Below, piece after piece: positions 56,976-64,000 of a stretch of 64,000 bases of DNA. This DNA comes from Geodermatophilus aquaeductus (GTDB taxonomy: Bacteria > Actinomycetota > Actinomycetes > Mycobacteriales > Geodermatophilaceae). Within the stretch, counting starts at the first letter, position 1. Each line of letters opens with the position of its first letter. The notes beneath the pieces were generated by a model. That model did no database searches, was not told the origin of the DNA, and worked only from the letters and a program-made list of their open reading frames with translations. The stretch spans positions 186,001 through 250,000 of the forward strand of contig NZ_FXTJ01000002.1 of the NCBI RefSeq assembly GCF_900182545.1, given 5' to 3'. The translations under genes were made by a program, and so were the position numbers.

Positions 56976-57767
56976 ATGCCCACGTTCGACACCCCGCAAC
57001 CCGTCTCCGCGCGCATCGAGGTCGCCGCCGGCAGCGTCCGGGTCCGCGCCTCCGACCGGCGCGACACGGTGGTCACCGTCCGGCCGCGCAACGAGCGCAG
57101 CGCCGCCGACGTCACCGCCGCCGAGGGCACCGTCGTCGAGCACACCGACGGCGAGCTGCTGGTCCGCTCGGCCGGCCGCCCCCGGCTGCTGTTCCTGGGC
57201 TCGGGCGGCCAGGTCGACGTCGACGTCGCCCTCCCCGAGGGGTCCTCGGTGGAGGTGCACACCTCGGCCGGCGACGTCTCCTGCTCCGGCCGGCTGGGCA
57301 CCGCCGTGCTCGACAGCCGGTACGGCGACATCCGGCTCGACTCGGCCGAGCGGCTCCGGGCGAGCACCAGCAGCGGCGGCATCACCGCCGGCGCCGTCGA
57401 CGGGGACACCGTCATGCGGACCTCCTACGGCGACGTGCGGCTCGGCCGCACCGACGGCGACGCGCGGCTGGAGACCGCGTGCGGCGACGTCACCGTCGAC
57501 CGGTCACGCGGGTCGCTGCGGGGCAGCACGAAGTACGGGAAGGTGCGGGTCGGCGAGGCGGTGCGCGGGTCGCTGGTGCTCGAGACCGCCTACGGCGAGG
57601 TCGAGGCCGGCATCGCGGCCGGCACCGCGGCGTGGCTGGACCTGCAGTCGGGGTCGGGCAGCGTCCGCAGCGAGCTCACCGCCGCCGAGGGGCCCGAGGA
57701 CGCCGGCGAGACCGTCGAGCTGCAGGCCCGCACCGCCTACGGCGACATCCTCGTGCGGAGGGCCTGA
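56976..57767 (+). CDS. DUF4097-family beta-helix protein
   Basis: The 263-residue protein is a run of short strands that repeats the pattern GDxxLxxxxG: RYGDIRLDS, SYGDVRLGR, ACGDVTVDR, KYGKVRVGE, AYGEVEAGI, and AYGDILVRR. This is a beta-helical domain known as DUF4097, often next to two-component or ABC genes. It lacks a signal peptide. Its TGA lies two bases before the ATG of the ABC ATPase, so all three genes are co-transcribed. Confidence 0.85.
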   Translation: MPTFDTPQPVSARIEVAAGSVRVRASDRRDTVVTVRPRNERSAADVTAAEGTVVEHTDGELLVRSAGRPRLLFLGSGGQVDVDVALPEGSSVEVHTSAGDVSCSGRLGTAVLDSRYGDIRLDSAERLRASTSSGGITAGAVDGDTVMRTSYGDVRLGRTDGDARLETACGDVTVDRSRGSLRGSTKYGKVRVGEAVRGSLVLETAYGEVEAGIAAGTAAWLDLQSGSGSVRSELTAAEGPEDAGETVELQARTAYGDILVRRA

Positions 57768-57769
57768 GC

Positions 57770-58723
57770 ATGGGCACGTCGAGGGACACCGCCGTCTCCG
57801 TCACCGGCCTGTGCAAGGCCTTCGGGTCCACCGTCGTCCTCGACGGCCTGGACCTCGCCGTCGCCGAGGGCTCGGTCTACGCGCTCCTGGGGCCCAACGG
57901 CGCCGGGAAGACGACCACCGTCGACATCCTGTCCACGCTCACCCCGGCCGACGCCGGACAGGTGAGCGTGGCCGGGCACGACCTCGCCCGCGACCCCGCC
58001 GGGGTCCGCTCCGCCATCGCGGTGACCGGGCAGTTCTCCGCCGTCGACGACCTGCTCACCGGCCGGGAGAACCTCCGGCTGATGGCCGACCTGAACCACC
58101 TCGGCCGCCGGGAGGGCCGTCGCCGCGCCACCGACCTGCTCGAGCGCTTCGACCTCGTCGAGGCCGCCGACCGCCGGCCGGCCACGTACTCCGGCGGCAT
58201 GCGTCGCCGGCTGGACCTGGCGATGGGGCTGCTCGGCGACCCGCGCGTGGTCTTCCTCGACGAGCCCACCACCGGCCTGGACCCGCGCAGCCGCCGGGCG
58301 ATGTGGGACGTCGTCCGCGGGCTGGTCGCCGAGGGCGTCACGATCCTGCTCACCACGCAGTACCTCGAGGAGGCCGACCGGCTCGCCGAACGCATCGGCC
58401 TGCTCGACGGCGGCCGGCTGGTCGCCGAGGGGACGTCCGACGAGCTCAAGCGGCTGGTCCCCGGCGGCGCGGTGCGGCTGACCTTCGCCGACGCCGACGC
58501 GCTCGAGACGGCCGGACGGGTGCTCGGCGTCCCGCCCGGCGACCCCGCCGCGCTGGTGCTCGAGGTGCCCTCCGACGGCAGCGTCCACGCGCTGCGGTCC
58601 CTGCTCGCCCGCCTCGACGACTCCCGCGTCGACGTCGCCGGGCTCACCGTCACCACGCCCGGCCTCGACGACGTCTTCCTGGCGCTGACCGGCCGCCCGA
58701 CCTCCGAGGAGGTGCCCGCGTGA
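57770..58723 (+). CDS. DrrA-type ABC transporter ATP-binding protein
   Basis: The 317-residue ABC ATPase has Walker A LLGPNGAGKTTT, signature YSGGMRRRLDLA and Walker B VVFLDEPTTGLDPRSR, and a H-loop TTQYLEEADRL. The C-terminal region (about 230-315) is the DrrA-like extension with LxLTFADADALETAG. Such ATPases export drugs such as anthracyclines with a DrrB permease. The permease GTG overlaps its TGA (GTGA, 58720-58723). A specific drug cannot be named. Confidence 0.92.
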   Translation: MGTSRDTAVSVTGLCKAFGSTVVLDGLDLAVAEGSVYALLGPNGAGKTTTVDILSTLTPADAGQVSVAGHDLARDPAGVRSAIAVTGQFSAVDDLLTGRENLRLMADLNHLGRREGRRRATDLLERFDLVEAADRRPATYSGGMRRRLDLAMGLLGDPRVVFLDEPTTGLDPRSRRAMWDVVRGLVAEGVTILLTTQYLEEADRLAERIGLLDGGRLVAEGTSDELKRLVPGGAVRLTFADADALETAGRVLGVPPGDPAALVLEVPSDGSVHALRSLLARLDDSRVDVAGLTVTTPGLDDVFLALTGRPTSEEVPA

Positions 58724-59508
58724 GCACGACCCACGCGCTGACCGACAGCCGGACGATGCTGCGCCGGAACCTGCAGCACGCCGTCCGCTACCCGTCGCTG
58801 ACCCTGATCGTGGCGGCCGTCCCGATCGTCTTCCTGCTGCTGTTCGTCTACGTCCTCGGCGGCACGCTCGGCGCCGGTCTGGGCGGGCCGGGCGGCGGGC
58901 GCACCGAGTACGTCACCTATGTGGTGCCCGGCGTGCTCATGCTGGCCGTGGCCGGCGCTCCGCAGGGGACGGCGATCGCGGTGGCCATGGACATGACCGA
59001 GGGCATCATCGCCCGGTTCCGGACCATGTCGATCGCCCGCGTCTCGGTGCTGACCGGCCACGTCGTCGGCTCGGTGATCCAGACGCTGCTGGGCCTGGCC
59101 GTCGTCCTCGCCGTCGCGCTGCTGGTCGGCTTCCGGCCCGACGCGGACGCGCTGGAGTGGCTGGCCGCGACCGGCCTGCTGGCCCTGGTGGCCTTCGCCC
59201 TGGCCTGGCTGGCGGTCGCGATGGGCCTGGCCTCCCCCACCGTGGAGGCGGCGAGCAACCTGCCGATGCCGCTGTCGCTGCTGCCCTTCCTCTCCAGCGG
59301 GTTCGTGCCGGTGGAGTCGATGCCGGCCGGGCTGCGGTGGTTCGCCGAGCACCAGCCGTTCACGCCGATGATCGAGACACTGCGCGGGCTGCTGACCGGC
59401 ACCGCGATCGGGTCCAGCGCCTGGGTCTCGCTGGCGTGGTGCGCGGTCATCGCGCTGGCCGGGTACCTCTGGGCACGGCGGGGCTACGAGCGCCGTCCGG
59501 CCCGCTGA
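58720..59508 (+). CDS. DrrB-type ABC transporter permease
   Basis: The 262-residue protein has six transmembrane segments (about residues 27-50, 66-90, 117-140, 152-170, 180-200, 235-255) and the typical ABC-2 start with RTMLRRNLQHAVRYPSLTL and the SIARVSVLTGHVVGSVIQT segment. Followed by PTVEAASNLPMPLSLLPFLSSGFVPVESMP. It pairs with the preceding ATPase. A strong terminator ends the operon. Confidence 0.91.
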   Translation: MSTTHALTDSRTMLRRNLQHAVRYPSLTLIVAAVPIVFLLLFVYVLGGTLGAGLGGPGGGRTEYVTYVVPGVLMLAVAGAPQGTAIAVAMDMTEGIIARFRTMSIARVSVLTGHVVGSVIQTLLGLAVVLAVALLVGFRPDADALEWLAATGLLALVAFALAWLAVAMGLASPTVEAASNLPMPLSLLPFLSSGFVPVESMPAGLRWFAEHQPFTPMIETLRGLLTGTAIGSSAWVSLAWCAVIALAGYLWARRGYERRPAR

Positions 59509-59554
59509 GACGACGAGCGGCCCGGGACCTGGGGGTCCCGGGCCGCTCGTCGTC
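59509..59554. terminator. Strong bidirectional terminator
   Basis: A perfect 21-bp stem (59509-59529 with 59534-59554) has a four-base loop TGGG. It begins directly at the drrB-like stop and ends two bases before the end of the leftward acyl-CoA dehydrogenase gene, so it can serve both. Confidence 0.85.
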
Positions 59555-59556
59555 GC

Positions 59557-60753
59557 TCAGCGCTTGAGGCCGTACTCCTTGAGCAGGCCGCGGCTGATGA
59601 TCGTCTTCTGGATCTCGCTGGTGCCCTCGCCGATGAGCAGGAACGGCGCCTCGCGCATGAGCCGCTCGATCTCGTACTCCTTGGAGTAGCCGTAGCCGCC
59701 GTGGATGCGGAAGGACTGCGTGGTCACCTCGGCGCAGTACTCGCTGGCGATGAGCTTGGCCATGCCGGCCTCGACGTCGTTGCGCTTGCCGGCGTCCTTG
59801 AGGCGGGCGGCGTTGACCATCATCAGGTGGGCGGCCTCGACCTTGGTGGCCATCTCGGCGAGCTGGAAGGCGATCGCCTGGTGCTGGACGATCGGCTTGC
59901 CGAAGGTCTCCCGCTGCTGGGCGTACTCGACGGCCAGCTCGAAGGCGCGGATGGAGATGCCGCAGGCCCGGGCGGCGACGTTCACGCGGCCCACCTCGAC
60001 GCCGTCCATCATCTGCGCGAAGCCGCGGCCGGGCTCTCCGCCGAGGATCGTGTCCGCGCCGATGCGGTAGCCGTCGAACACCAGCTCGGTGGTGTCGACG
60101 CCCTTGTAGCCCATCTTGTCGATCTTGCCGGGGATGGTCAGGCCCGGGGCGACGGTGCCGAAGCCGGCCGGCTTCTCCACCAGGAACGTCGTCAGGTTCT
60201 GGTGGGCCTTGTCCGCGCCGAGGTCGGTGCGCACCAGCGTGGCCACGAGCGTCGAGGACCCGCCGTTGGTCAGCCACATCTTCTGGCCGTCGATGACGTA
60301 GTCGTCGCCGTCCTTCACGGCCTTGGTGCGGATGCCGGCGACGTCGGACCCCAGGCCCGGCTCGGACATCGAGAACGCGCCGCGGACCTCGCCGGTGGCC
60401 ATGCGCGGGAGGAAGTGCTCCTTCTGCTCCTGCGTGCCGTGCTGGCGGATCATGTAGGCGACGATGAAGTGGGTGTTGATGACACCCGAGACGCTCATCC
60501 AGCCGCGGGCGATCTCCTCGACCACCAGCGCGTAGGTCAGCAGCGACTCCCCGAGGCCGCCGTACTCCTCGGGGATCATCAGCCCGAAGATGCCGAGCTC
60601 CTTGAGCCCCTCGACGATCTCGGTCGGGTACTCGTCGGCGTGCTCGAGGGCCTGCGCGTGCGGGATGATCTCCTTGTCCACGAAGCTCCTGACCGTCGAC
60701 AGGATCTCCTGCTGGATGTCGGTCAGGTCGGCGGTCTGCGCCAGTCGGGCCAC
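59557..60753 (-). CDS. Acyl-CoA dehydrogenase
   Basis: The 398-residue enzyme has the GTG at 60753 with GAGGAGTGAGC upstream. The ACAD features are clear: FSMSEPGLGSDVAGIRTKAVKDGDDYVIDGQKMWLTNG (FAD and substrate site), YEIERLMREAPFLLIGEGTSEIQ with the catalytic Glu segment at the end, and RIHGGYGYSKEYE. It oxidises an acyl-CoA to enoyl-CoA, passing electrons to ETF. The adjacent CoA-ester lyase suggests a branched or C4-C5 acyl-CoA pathway (inference). Confidence 0.93.
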   Translation of the reverse strand: MARLAQTADLTDIQQEILSTVRSFVDKEIIPHAQALEHADEYPTEIVEGLKELGIFGLMIPEEYGGLGESLLTYALVVEEIARGWMSVSGVINTHFIVAYMIRQHGTQEQKEHFLPRMATGEVRGAFSMSEPGLGSDVAGIRTKAVKDGDDYVIDGQKMWLTNGGSSTLVATLVRTDLGADKAHQNLTTFLVEKPAGFGTVAPGLTIPGKIDKMGYKGVDTTELVFDGYRIGADTILGGEPGRGFAQMMDGVEVGRVNVAARACGISIRAFELAVEYAQQRETFGKPIVQHQAIAFQLAEMATKVEAAHLMMVNAARLKDAGKRNDVEAGMAKLIASEYCAEVTTQSFRIHGGYGYSKEYEIERLMREAPFLLIGEGTSEIQKTIISRGLLKEYGLKR

Positions 60754-60854
60754 GCTCACTCCTCGGGACTCCGGTGTCCGGTTGCTACCGGCGAGTATGG
60801 GCGAGGCGCTCCGGCCCGTCGCCGTGTCCCCGGTCACGACTCCCGCAGACGACG

Positions 60855-60888
60855 ACGGCCCGCCCGGGGGGTCTCCCGGGCGTGCCGT
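60855..60888. terminator. Hairpin after the CoA-ester lyase gene
   Basis: Bases 60855-60868 and 60875-60888 pair with one mismatch around a six-base loop. It starts 17 bases past the stop of the leftward lyase gene and separates it from the acyl-CoA dehydrogenase promoter. Confidence 0.65.
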
Positions 60889-60904
60889 CCCGGGTCGGCG
60901 CGGC

Positions 60905-61858
60905 TCAGCTCTCCGGCGGGGTGAACGTCGAGGTGCGGCTCATGCCGGCCGCGCGGCCCTTGCCCGCGATGACCAGCGCCATCTTGCGGCTGGCCTCGTC
61001 GATCATCTCGTCGCCGAGCATCGCCGAGCCCTTCTTGCCGCCGGCCTCCGACGTGTACCAGTCGTAGGCGTCGAGGATCAGCTCGGCGTGGTCGTAGTCC
61101 TCCTGCGACGGCGCGTAGATCTCGTTGGCGGCGTCGATCTGGCCCGGGTGCAGCACCCACTTGCCGTCGAAGCCGAGGACCGCCGAGCGCTTGGCGACCT
61201 CGCGGAAGGCGTCGACGTCGCGCACCTGCAGGAACGGCCCGTCGATGGCCTGCACGCCGCGGGCGCGGGCGGCCATGAGGATCTGCATGAGGATGTAGTG
61301 GAACGGGTCGCCCGGGTAGTCCGGGTGTAGCGCGCCCACGACCAGCGACTTCATGTTGATGCTGGCCATGAAGTCGGCCGGGCCGAAGATGATCGTCTCG
61401 ATCCGCGGGCTGGCGAAGGCGATGTCGTTGACGTTGATCAGGCCCTGCGCGGTCTCGATCTGCGCCTCGATGCCGATCCGCCCGACCTCCAGGCCGTTGG
61501 CCTTCTCGATCTGGCTGAGCAGGAAGTCCAGCGCCGCCACCTGATGGGCGTCGACGACCTTCGGCAGCATGATGCAGTCGAGGTTGGCACCGGCGCCCTC
61601 GACCACCTCGATGACGTCGCGGTAGGTCCACTCCGTCGTCCAGTCGTTGACCCGGACCGTGCGGATCTTCTCGCCCCAGCCGCCCTCGTTGAGCGCCGCG
61701 ACGATGTTCTTGCGCGCGCCCGGCTTGGCCAGCGGCGCGCACGCGTCCTCCAGGTCGAGGAACACCTGGTCGGCGGGCAGGCCCTTGGCCTTCTCGAGGA
61801 AGCGCGGGTTGCTGCCCGGCACGGCGAGGTTGGAACGACGGGATCGGAGCTCGGCCAC
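60905..61858 (-). CDS. CoA-ester lyase of the HpcH/HpaI-CitE family (malyl-CoA lyase-like)
   Basis: The 317-residue TIM-barrel protein (GTG 61858; SD GGAGG at four bases) has SRRSNLAVPGSNPRFLEKAKGLPADQVFLDLEDACAP with the acidic LDLEDA metal-binding helix, IGIEAQIETAQGLIN (active-site Glu/Gln) and VLGFDGKWVLHPGQIDAANEIYAP. This pattern is closest to L-malyl-CoA/beta-methylmalyl-CoA lyase, which cleaves to glyoxylate plus acyl-CoA. Citramalyl- or other CoA-ester specificity cannot be excluded. Confidence 0.9.
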   Translation of the reverse strand: MAELRSRRSNLAVPGSNPRFLEKAKGLPADQVFLDLEDACAPLAKPGARKNIVAALNEGGWGEKIRTVRVNDWTTEWTYRDVIEVVEGAGANLDCIMLPKVVDAHQVAALDFLLSQIEKANGLEVGRIGIEAQIETAQGLINVNDIAFASPRIETIIFGPADFMASINMKSLVVGALHPDYPGDPFHYILMQILMAARARGVQAIDGPFLQVRDVDAFREVAKRSAVLGFDGKWVLHPGQIDAANEIYAPSQEDYDHAELILDAYDWYTSEAGGKKGSAMLGDEMIDEASRKMALVIAGKGRAAGMSRTSTFTPPES

Positions 61859-61932
61859 GGTGCCTCCGCTGGTGTGTCGATGATCGGCCACCGGAGGGTA
61901 GCCAGGCGGCAGTGATGGCCATTTCTGCCGGG

Positions 61933-62862
61933 TCAGGTGACCGGCTCGACCGGCGTCGGTGGGCGGCTCGCCCGCACGACCAGTGCCACCCCGGCCACGA
62001 CGGCGACCATCCCCGGCAGCGCGAGCAGCGGCGGGGTCTGCCCGAGCAGCACGAGCGCCACGAGCAGCGCGCCGGGCACCTCCAGCAGCACCGCGAGCCC
62101 CACCACGGTCGGCCCGACGCTGGACAGCACCAGGTTGAGCAGCGTGTGCCCGAGGATCTGCGCGCACACGGTGATCGCCGCGATCAGCCACCAGTCGCGG
62201 GCGCTGAACCCGGCGAGCGGGGTGGTGGTCACCAGCGCCGCGACGGCGAGCACGACCGCGCAGGTGGAGTAGCAGACGACGGAGTACGCCGACGTCGCCA
62301 GCCGCGTGCGGGCGCGCGCCCCGGCGAGCATGTAGCCGCCCGCGCAGATGGCGCCGAGCAGCGCCAGCCCGTCACCGGCCAGCGCCTCCAGGCTCACCGC
62401 GACGTCCACCCCGGCGATCAGGGCGGCCCCGACGACGGCGAGCCCGAGCCCGGCCCACACCTGCCCGGGCAGCCGCACGCCGGAGACGCGCGCGGCCAGC
62501 GCCGTCCAGATCGGGGTGGTGGTGACCAGCGCCGTCGACGCCGCGACGGTCGTCATCGACAGGCTGGGCAGCCACGCGGCGAAGTGCGCCGCGAGGAACA
62601 GCCCGGCGACCACGGAGCTGCCCAGGTCCCGGGCCCGCAGCCCGGTCAGCGTCGAGCGCTCGCGGCCGAACAGCACGGGGAGCAGCAGCGCCGCGCCGGC
62701 CGCGTTGCGCCAGAAGGCGATGGCGAGGAAGGAGGTGGTCACCAGCGCGGTCAGCGGGCCGGAGAACGACACCCCGACGACGGCGACCGCCATCAGCCCG
62801 ACCTCGCGGGCGCCCGGGCGGTGGACCGCCCACGGGGACGGCGCGGTCGTCGTCTGGCTCAT
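61933..62862 (-). CDS. EamA/DMT-superfamily transporter
   Basis: The 309-residue membrane protein has ten transmembrane segments in two five-helix repeats, the pattern of drug/metabolite exporters: a first EamA domain (residues 20-150), with the motif LFLAAHFAAWLPSLSMTTVAASTALVTTTPIWTAL, and a second (155-300). The substrate is not apparent. Its ATG overlaps the stop of the PhzF gene (62859-62862, ATGA), so both are co-translated. Confidence 0.9.
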   Translation of the reverse strand: MSQTTTAPSPWAVHRPGAREVGLMAVAVVGVSFSGPLTALVTTSFLAIAFWRNAAGAALLLPVLFGRERSTLTGLRARDLGSSVVAGLFLAAHFAAWLPSLSMTTVAASTALVTTTPIWTALAARVSGVRLPGQVWAGLGLAVVGAALIAGVDVAVSLEALAGDGLALLGAICAGGYMLAGARARTRLATSAYSVVCYSTCAVVLAVAALVTTTPLAGFSARDWWLIAAITVCAQILGHTLLNLVLSSVGPTVVGLAVLLEVPGALLVALVLLGQTPPLLALPGMVAVVAGVALVVRASRPPTPVEPVT

Positions 62863-63737
62863 GGACGGCGGATGCGGCCGGCGGCCACCGGCACCACCGC
62901 GCCGGCCACCGTGGCCGCCGTCGCGCGGCCGGCCTCGGCGGTGACGGTGCAGGACAGCACCGACGGCCGCCCCATCGCCTCGCCCTGCCGCACGGTGTAG
63001 GACGACGTCCCCTCCGGCGCCACCAGCCCGGAGGCGACCAGCCACACGCCGGTGCCCAGCGCCGCGGAGCCGGTGGCCGGGTCCTCGCCCCAGTGCAGGT
63101 CGTTCGCGAAGACGCGCGCGTACGCGGTCGAGCCGTCCCAGGAGAGCACCGAGACGCCCTCCCCCACCCCGAAGGCGGCCAGCGCGGCGGGGTCCGGGGT
63201 CGCGCGGTCGACGACGCCCGGGTGCACGGCGAGGACGGCGAAGGGCAGGCCGCAGCCGGCGACGGACGCGGGCAGCCCGACGACGTCGGCCGCCGACAGT
63301 CCGAGCGCCCGGGCGAGGGCCGCCGGGTCGGGGCCGTCCTCGAGCGTCGGACGCCCGCCGGTCAGGGTGGCGCCGTCCTCGGTGACCTCGATCGGCAGCA
63401 CGCCGGCGCCGCACTCCTGGTGCAGCGTCCCGGCGGGCAGCCGGCCGGTGCGCACCAGCGTGTGCGCGGCGCCGACGCTCGGGTGCCCGGCGAAGGGCAG
63501 CTCGGCGTAGGGCGTGAAGATCCGCACCCGGTAGGAGGCGCCGGGCTCGGTGGGCGCGCAGAGGAACGACGTCTCCGACAGCGCGAACTCGTTGGCCAGC
63601 GCCTGGCACTGCGCGGTGGTCAGGGAGTCGGCGTCGAAGACGACGGCCAGCGGGTTGCCGGCGAAGGCCCGCGACGCGAACACGTCGACGACCTCGTACT
63701 CCACGGACTCGAACTGGCCGGACCCCGGGTTCGCCAC
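62859..63737 (-). CDS. PhzF-family isomerase-like protein
   Basis: The 292-residue protein has the PhzF fold of two open barrels: EVVDVFASRAFAGNPLAVVFDADSL near the start, FTPYAELPFAGHPSVGAAHTL, and ATGSAALGTGVWLV near the end. The catalytic Glu of PhzF lies after LANEFALSETSFL (Glu in LSE). The family includes diaminopimelate epimerase-like and isomerase enzymes; no phenazine genes are nearby, so true phenazine synthesis is not implied. GTG 63737 is used; a GTG at 63704 is an alternative start. Confidence 0.9.
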   Translation of the reverse strand: MANPGSGQFESVEYEVVDVFASRAFAGNPLAVVFDADSLTTAQCQALANEFALSETSFLCAPTEPGASYRVRIFTPYAELPFAGHPSVGAAHTLVRTGRLPAGTLHQECGAGVLPIEVTEDGATLTGGRPTLEDGPDPAALARALGLSAADVVGLPASVAGCGLPFAVLAVHPGVVDRATPDPAALAAFGVGEGVSVLSWDGSTAYARVFANDLHWGEDPATGSAALGTGVWLVASGLVAPEGTSSYTVRQGEAMGRPSVLSCTVTAEAGRATAATVAGAVVPVAAGRIRRP

Positions 63738-63761
63738 GGCCCCGACGGTAGCCTCGCGACC

Positions 63762-64000
63762 GTGAGCACGGTGACCAGGGCATACGTCTCCCGGCTCGCC
63801 GGACTCCCCGTCTTCGACCCCAACGGGGACCGCGTCGGGCGGCTGCGCGACGTCGTCGTGGCGCTGCGGGTGGGCACCGCCTGCCCGCGGGCGCTGGGCC
63901 TGGTCGTGGAGGTCGTGGCCCGCCGCCGGATCTTCGTGCCGATGGGCCGGGTGACCAGCATCGACCCGGGCGCGGTGGTGCTCGGCTCGGGCACGCTGAA
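63762..64000 (+). CDS. Start of an MgtE-type magnesium transporter or related PRC-barrel/CBS protein (partial)
   Basis: From GTG 63762 about 79 residues are visible before the window ends. They match the PRC-barrel-like N-terminus used by actinobacterial MgtE-like proteins: AYVSRLAGLPVFDPNGDRVGRLRDVVVALRVG, then LGLVVEVVARRRIFVPMGRVTSIDPGAVVL. The rest of the gene (CBS domains and channel) would be to the right. It is divergent from phzF, 24 bp away. Confidence 0.7.
   Translation, partial: MSTVTRAYVSRLAGLPVFDPNGDRVGRLRDVVVALRVGTACPRALGLVVEVVARRRIFVPMGRVTSIDPGAVVLGSGTL

Overview
This is a very GC-rich, gene-dense stretch of an actinobacterial chromosome. The core block prfB-ftsE-ftsX-smpB with ssrA (tmRNA) nearby, GTG starts, GTGA/ATGA four-base overlaps, F420-type flavoenzymes, a cslA-glxA-cslZ glycan operon and an actinobacterial Tad pilus cluster all fit. 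The strongest taxonomic clue is a UGSC-family selenoprotein gene whose selenocysteine position is an in-frame UAG rather than UGA. UAG-programmed selenocysteine has been reported in Geodermatophilus and Blastococcus, so a member of the Geodermatophilaceae is the best guess (inference).

Layout. 1-4.7 kb: tail of a probable K+ channel subunit, a membrane class III adenylate cyclase, small enzymes and a secreted M15-like protein. 4.7-8.4 kb: a probable redox module of a thioredoxin-fold fusion protein, the UAG-selenoprotein with a SECIS-like hairpin directly after the UAG, and a receiver/glutaredoxin-like/thioredoxin-reductase-like fusion. 8.6-14.8 kb: a beta-lactamase-family lipoprotein, an MmyB-type XRE regulator divergent from an SDR, an SMP-30 protein, and an LLM enzyme with a PPOX-fold partner. 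15-31 kb: EcsC-family protein, tmRNA, CorA, a DASS transporter, two runs of overlapping metabolic genes (GNATs, VOC, amidohydrolase), a secreted serine hydrolase, then smpB, ftsX, ftsE and prfB. 31-32.2 kb: two convergent genes (zinc-type dehydrogenase and cutA) both cut off at one junction, which looks like a deletion scar. 33-38 kb: the cslA-glxA-cslZ operon. 38-42.3 kb: hypothetical and secreted small proteins, a DinB-like protein and a VapBC pair. 42.3-48.1 kb: Tad/Flp pilus genes and an isolated flagellin gene with a duplicated central domain. 48.3-55 kb: a membrane GGDEF-EAL protein, an EthD plus ThDP-enzyme pair, a quinone reductase, and a LacI regulator. 55-59.5 kb: an MFS transporter with a LacI-type operator over its start codon, a ribbon-helix-helix protein with its probable operators, and a DUF4097 plus DrrAB-type ABC exporter. 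59.5-64 kb: acyl-CoA dehydrogenase, CoA-ester lyase, DMT transporter, PhzF protein and the start of an MgtE-like protein.

There is no sign of an integrated phage, insertion sequence or CRISPR array. The main novelty is the UAG-encoded selenoprotein and its redox neighbours. Assignments rest on motifs and family knowledge read by eye; no database search was run.
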